A stretch of 16,356 nt of DNA, taken from JAFLCA01 sp041907145 (GTDB lineage Bacteria > Bdellovibrionota_C > UBA2361 > JAFLCA01). Below are positions 12,942 through 16,356 of this stretch, piece by piece. Below the pieces are notes generated by a model. It was given only the letters and a program-made list of their open reading frames with translations, was not told the origin of the DNA and did no database searches. The stretch is taken from assembly GCA_041907145.1 (NCBI GenBank), contig JAYRHW010000191.1, positions 1 through 16,356 on the forward strand, given 5' to 3'. Within the stretch, counting starts at the first letter, position 1. Each line of letters opens with the position of its first letter. Both the position numbers and the translations under genes were made by a program.

Positions 12942-13756
12942 GCACCATTGTCCACCGCGACCTCGTAGCTGCCGTTCGCATAGCGATGAAGCCGCTCTTG
13001 CGTTTTTGCTTGCGCAACGCGCTCAGAATTCAAGATCTGCTCGAGTGCATTAAGCTTGTCCTCCTTCAAGTGGCGGCTGAAGAAATGGAGGCCGCAGGCG
13101 AGGAAGTAACCATGAGCCGCCTCTCTGCCATGACGGGAATTCACAGGCGCGACGTGCGGAGAATCTATCGTCACGATGAAATTAAGGATTCTCCTCAAGG
13201 TACTATCAATAAAATTCTGGGGCAATGGCTGCATGACCGACGGTTTACTTCAAGAGGTGGAGAGCCCCGCGTCCTGAGCACTGAGGGAAGCAACCCTGAG
13301 TTTCGCCGGCTTGTGAATGTAGTCAGCGCCGATCTCAATCCAGCGACCATACTATTCGAACTGGAACGAATCGGGCTTGTACAGCGGGTAGAAGGCGGCG
13401 TTAAACTCGTCACCAGGGGCTTTCTATCAAAGGGCGATCTGGGACAGGCATTTCGACTTATGGCTAATGATACCGCCGACCTTATGAGTGCCGTGCTGCA
13501 AAATACCGCGGGAGAATCAGACCTACCTAACTTGCATGCCAAGACGCACTATGACCGAATTCCAGCAGACTCAGTGCCGGAGATTCGCGCTTGGCTCCAC
13601 CGAGAGGGCTCTGCCCTACATCAGAAGGCCCGCAATTACCTGGCTAAATTCGACCTCGACATCAATCCCAGGAAGGATGAAAAGCCGACATGTGTCCGAG
13701 TAGCTCTAGGAACATTTAGTGTCGTGGAATCGGTCACGCCCAAGAGGGAGCAATAG
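12938..13756 (+). CDS. DUF6502-like protein with N-terminal HTH
   Basis: This 272-residue protein resembles the DUF6502 hypothetical family in layout. A basic helical start (about 10-50, 'MKPLLRFCLRNALRIQDLLECIKLVLLQVA') is followed by a helix-turn-helix-like segment (about 56-80, 'VTMSRLSAMTGIHRRDVRRIY'), then 'INKILGQWLHDRRFTSRGGEPRVL' and a winged-helix-like region (about 120-165, 'TILFELERIGLVQRVEGGVKLVTRGF'). The HTH suggests nucleic-acid binding, but no function is established for the family. No signal peptide or membrane segment is present. The ATG at 12938 lacks a ribosome site; see the leader feature. The lipoprotein gene follows after 2 nt, so the two are co-transcribed and this protein may regulate or accompany it. 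The family match is from memory of motifs. Confidence 0.7.
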   Translation: MSTIVHRDLVAAVRIAMKPLLRFCLRNALRIQDLLECIKLVLLQVAAEEMEAAGEEVTMSRLSAMTGIHRRDVRRIYRHDEIKDSPQGTINKILGQWLHDRRFTSRGGEPRVLSTEGSNPEFRRLVNVVSADLNPATILFELERIGLVQRVEGGVKLVTRGFLSKGDLGQAFRLMANDTADLMSAVLQNTAGESDLPNLHAKTHYDRIPADSVPEIRAWLHREGSALHQKARNYLAKFDLDINPRKDEKPTCVRVALGTFSVVESVTPKREQ

Positions 13757-13758
13757 AG

Positions 13759-14568
13759 ATGCGATTTTCCCGATCCCCTGAAAAACTTCCGATTTTTGGG
13801 CTGTTTTCTCTCATTCTAGTCCTCTGTCTCCCCTTAGTATTGGCTAGCTGCGGCGGCGGGACCGAAGGGACCGGCTTCAAGTCATTTGCTGGCGTGATCT
13901 CAGGCCCCAATGGACAGCCTTCGGCCGGAGTCTCTGTTACCCTCGAGGAAACCGGCACGTCGACCACCACTGATACCAATGGCTACTTTGAAATTCCTGA
14001 AGCGACTGTGGACACAGCTGAGGTCACCTTTCGTGTTGAGGATCAATCCGGATTCTCCGCTACCGCGAAAGTAAGCAATCTTCCATCCGGCAGAGCTGAT
14101 GTTGCCCTAGCGCTCGCCATTGACCAAACGGCGAATACGGTCGTAGTAACTTCGGTTGTAATCGTAACTCCGACACTTCAGCCGACAATTCCCCCATCAA
14201 TTTCACCAACCTCTGCTCCACTGCCAACTGCAACCGCTACACCAGCCTTAGGAGGGCCTAGCGCGACACCAACAACCGGCCCGGTCGCTACCACAAGCCC
14301 TACGCCGACGATCACTCCAACCATTGCCTGCGTGATCGTCATAATCAGCGATCCCTGTGTGCTTGACCTCGACCTAAGCGGAAACGTAAATGTTGCAGAT
14401 TTTACACGAGCCATTCAATTATATGCAGCACATGACTTGCGCATGGATATCGACGGAAACGGCATCCTTACTACCTGCGACATCGACAGTTATGGCGCGA
14501 GCGTAAACGCACTAACCAATCGCGACTGTCCAGCGCATGCTTCTCCCACTCCGACGCCAACTCCCTAA
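13759..14568 (+). CDS. Lipoprotein with regulatory-type Ig fold, Thr/Pro stalk and dockerin-like repeat
   Basis: This 269-residue protein has a type II signal peptide ending in the lipobox LASC (Cys31) and then GGG, so it is lipid-anchored, probably to the outer membrane. Residues about 42-120 resemble a carboxypeptidase-regulatory-like beta-sandwich ('AGVISGPNGQPSAGVSVTLE', 'TDTNGYFEIP'). Residues 137-188 form a Thr/Pro-rich stalk. Residues 203-241 contain two dockerin-type Ca loops: D203-x-D205-x-S207-G-N209 to D214, and D230-x-D232-G-N234 to D241. The end is a PTPTPTP tail. Four Cys (191, 200, 240, 257) flank the dockerin-like part. Dockerins normally bind cohesins; no cohesin is visible here, so the partner is unknown. 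AGAGGGAG ahead of the ATG overlaps the end of the upstream gene. Confidence 0.82.
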   Translation: MRFSRSPEKLPIFGLFSLILVLCLPLVLASCGGGTEGTGFKSFAGVISGPNGQPSAGVSVTLEETGTSTTTDTNGYFEIPEATVDTAEVTFRVEDQSGFSATAKVSNLPSGRADVALALAIDQTANTVVVTSVVIVTPTLQPTIPPSISPTSAPLPTATATPALGGPSATPTTGPVATTSPTPTITPTIACVIVIISDPCVLDLDLSGNVNVADFTRAIQLYAAHDLRMDIDGNGILTTCDIDSYGASVNALTNRDCPAHASPTPTPTP

Positions 14569-14669
14569 CCTCGCCCGGTCTTAGACACTCAAGCGCTCCT
14601 CGCTACTCAAGCGAACAGCTTATGCCTGCCTCGACCAAGTTACATTTGGCACTAGGCAAGGATTTGGCG

Positions 14670-14686
14670 CTGGCACGTCTGTTGCT
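14670..14686 (+). promoter_or_regulatory. Sigma-54 promoter, exact consensus
   Basis: CTGGCACGTCTGTTGCT matches YTGGCACG-N4-TTGCW at every position. GG (14672-14673) and GC (14684-14685) are 10 nt apart. Transcription would begin near 14697, inside the palindrome that directly follows, giving a leader of about 97 nt before the ATG at 14794. Sigma-54 promoters need an ATP-driven activator, usually bound upstream; no activator site was recognised. Confidence 0.85.
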
Positions 14687-14703
14687 ATGGGTATTTTACC
14701 CAT
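14687..14703. repeat. Palindrome overlapping the sigma-54 start site
   Basis: ATGGGTATTTTACCCAT has perfect 7-bp arms around TTT and abuts the -12 element, covering roughly -10 to +7. It could be an operator. It closely resembles the palindrome at 12909-12925 (ATGGG-N7-CCCAT in both). Confidence 0.6.
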
Positions 14704-14707
14704 GAGA

Positions 14708-14780
14708 CCTATCGAGCCGGGGACGGCTATCCCCCCAAACCAACCCCCTTGCTTGTCACCGGCTCGGTAGGCTGTTTTTT
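14708..14780 (+). terminator. Terminator-like leader hairpin upstream of the second beta-helix gene
   Basis: CCTATCGAGCCGG (14708-14720) pairs with CCGGCTCGGTAGG (14759-14771) over 13 bp with one G-U pair, followed by CTG and six T's (14775-14780). The 38-nt loop contains a smaller GGGA/TCCC hairpin and a C-rich stretch (14731-14748). It lies between the sigma-54 start and the ATG at 14794. It may therefore be a conditional attenuator, or the terminator of the lipoprotein operon that the new transcript must cross. Confidence 0.65.
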
Positions 14781-14793
14781 ACTTGGTTTTCCT

Positions 14794-16356
14794 ATGTTGT
14801 ATTACTTTCGCCGCGCCTGCCTTGCCCTGTTCTGTGCTGCATTATGCCTAAGAGAAAGTGCATGGGCCCAGGTGCCGCCCTTCTCGGTCGATCCCAGCAC
14901 TGGTTGGACTGCGCTCGCTCCAACAACCAGCGGCAGCTATCAATCGCGTCTGATCTACGTCAGTCCAATCAACTGCAATAATCAAAATTCCTTTCACCTT
15001 CCCACCGATGCAGCTATCGGAGCCGATCCAAGACGGCCGGTGAATATTGCGGCGATTCATCCGGTGTGCACGATGGCGGCCGCCACGGCGCTCACCCGAC
15101 AAGGCTATCCTGACTGGATCCTCCTTCGAAAAGGACAATCCTGGACAACCAACAGCAATACCGAACGTCTAAGCAGCGGCTCAATGCTGGGACGCTCTGC
15201 CAACGAACGGATGGTCATCACGAGCTATGGAGCGAGCGGTGAGACAGCCCGCCCTAAGATATGGATCCCGACACAAACAAACGGGGAAAACGCCGGATTC
15301 AACCGCCGCGACGCCAGTTTTGTTCCAAGCGGCAATATCGCGATTGTCGGCCTTCATTTCCAGCCTCCCGCAGGAGCTTCGGAATTCAACACGACCGGCA
15401 TCATCTGGGGCAGAGACAACGACCTAACGCCCATGACTTCGAATGTTCTCGTCGAAGACAACAAATTCAGCAGACTATTCCGTGGTGGAGCATTCAGCGG
15501 CGTTACAAACATTTCGATTCGGCGGAATATTTTCGAGGATTTCGGATCAACCTACAGCTCGCCATCGTGCTCGAGTCTGCTCGGCGGGTACTCGCCGCAG
15601 TCTTTCTGGATTGGAACCAGTAAGAACATCTTGATTGAGGAGAATATCATTCCTAACCGCTTCTTTACTTACGGCTATCGCGGGGTGACCATGCAGGACA
15701 GCGCCATGTATATGGCCGGCTGGGATCCCTCTGTGCAGGGCTACTTCAACGATTACCCGATAACCGTTCGCGGCAATATGTTTATTTACAAAGGGCAGTA
15801 CGGCCCCTTCCCCTTGCTGCAATTACGTTCGGGCGGTGATGTCTTGGACAATTTTTTCTACGGTGGAGGAGCGGCGGTGGCTACTGGGAATGACCTGCCT
15901 CCTCAGTATCCAAATGGTCTGCGAGGCAGCATGTCAGGGAACGTCGTACTGCGAGCAGTCGATCTTGGATTTGATGGCAACGCATCCGCCAGTGCTTGCA
16001 CCCGAGGTGTGGGCTTAAAGGTGGGAAGCGTCGACAACTTTGTCATCAGTGATAATATTATCGCAAATAAACAATCACAGAGCACTGACCGAGCTGCCGC
16101 CATTCAACTAGAGGGCTGGAACAATAACGGAAGTGCCGCAATTAGAAATATAACTGTCGCAAACAATACCATCTGCAATCACAATGGTATCGGTATACAA
16201 GACAATGTGAGCGGCTCGTTTACCGGTAACAAAATTCAAAATAATGATGCCGCAGGAAGCCAACTACCGTTGATCTATATTTGGAATATCCCCTTTTCTA
16301 ATCTGCAGTTTGCAGGAAACAAGTACTACAGCAACCGCTCTGTGGGCACATGGTTC
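14794..16356 (+). CDS. Secreted right-handed beta-helix protein, C-terminus outside window
   Basis: The frame is open for 521 codons to the window edge. A Sec signal peptide (about 1-25, 'YYFRRACLALFCAALCL', cleavage after AWA, before Gln26) is followed by a mature part typical of secreted parallel beta-helix proteins. An early 'GYPDWILLRKGQSW' block (about 104-117) precedes repeated turns such as 'NVLVEDNKF', 'NISIRRNIFEDFGS', 'NILIEENIIPN', 'NFVISDNIIANK' and 'NITVANNTICNHNGIGIQDN'. Family relatives include polysaccharide lyases and surface adhesins, but no catalytic set is identifiable. The ATG is chosen from the signal peptide; no ribosome site is visible in the 14 nt between the T-run and the ATG. 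Its promoter is the exact sigma-54 site at 14670. It resembles the protein at 5940-7991 in fold, not in sequence that I can align. Confidence 0.82.
   Translation, partial: MLYYFRRACLALFCAALCLRESAWAQVPPFSVDPSTGWTALAPTTSGSYQSRLIYVSPINCNNQNSFHLPTDAAIGADPRRPVNIAAIHPVCTMAAATALTRQGYPDWILLRKGQSWTTNSNTERLSSGSMLGRSANERMVITSYGASGETARPKIWIPTQTNGENAGFNRRDASFVPSGNIAIVGLHFQPPAGASEFNTTGIIWGRDNDLTPMTSNVLVEDNKFSRLFRGGAFSGVTNISIRRNIFEDFGSTYSSPSCSSLLGGYSPQSFWIGTSKNILIEENIIPNRFFTYGYRGVTMQDSAMYMAGWDPSVQGYFNDYPITVRGNMFIYKGQYGPFPLLQLRSGGDVLDNFFYGGGAAVATGNDLPPQYPNGLRGSMSGNVVLRAVDLGFDGNASASACTRGVGLKVGSVDNFVISDNIIANKQSQSTDRAAAIQLEGWNNNGSAAIRNITVANNTICNHNGIGIQDNVSGSFTGNKIQNNDAAGSQLPLIYIWNIPFSNLQFAGNKYYSNRSVGTWF

Noticed and set aside
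12583..13017. 144-codon minus-strand frame between the 169-residue gene and the DUF6502 gene
   Set aside because: Overlaps two better-supported genes at its ends; the peptide is Arg/Ser-rich with no domain character.
14687..14780. c-di-GMP (GEMM) or other known riboswitch in the leader
   Set aside because: No GEMM core sequence or other recognisable aptamer; the C-rich loop and simple long stem do not match a class I know.
1..16356. CRISPR arrays, tRNA or rRNA genes, IS elements
   Set aside because: No regularly spaced direct repeats, no cloverleaf-like sequence, and no transposase frame or terminal inverted repeats were seen.

Overview
The window looks like a chromosomal segment from a flagellated, diderm (Gram-negative-type) bacterium of moderate GC. 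The support is a groESL operon under a sigma-32-like promoter, an LD-carboxypeptidase of murein recycling, a DUF465 protein, a flagellin, a lipoprotein and sigma-54 promoter sequences. Secreted beta-helix proteins with 'choice-of-anchor' ends and a Thr/Pro-rich lipoprotein recall uncultured deltaproteobacterial or Bdellovibrionota-type lineages. That placement is an inference; no rRNA or tRNA is present to settle it.

Layout. 1-2420: a small DUF465 gene (+) converges on a three-gene minus-strand group, LD-carboxypeptidase -> two-TM potassium-channel-like protein -> Cys-rich exported protein. 2420-4710: divergently placed groES-groEL with a clear intrinsic terminator. 4706-5910 (minus): an unrecognised 312-residue protein and a doubtful small ORF. 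5893-7991: a sigma-54-like promoter and a large secreted Ig-like/beta-helix protein. 7992-8418: an intergenic stretch rich in hairpins. 8419-10350: a flagellin whose variable domain is replaced by a seven-repeat FG-GAP (integrin-alpha-like) beta-propeller. 10466-12660: a small periplasmic protein, a structured intergenic region, a two-domain cupin with a strong terminator, and a membrane-anchored protein of unknown function. 12938-14568: a DUF6502 gene and a dockerin-like lipoprotein, 2 nt apart. 14670 to the end: an exact-consensus sigma-54 promoter, a structured leader, and a second secreted beta-helix protein that runs off the window.

How the genes fit together. The left half is housekeeping (protein folding, cell wall recycling, an ion channel). 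The right half is mostly surface and extracellular: two exported beta-helix proteins, a propeller-bearing flagellin, a Ca-binding-type lipoprotein and small exported proteins. Both beta-helix genes have correctly spaced sigma-54-type -24/-12 elements, so they may share a regulatory regime, possibly with motility. The most notable item is the flagellin with an intact set of seven Ca-binding FG-GAP repeats between complete D0/D1 arms. If expressed, it would display a propeller in many copies along a flagellar filament.
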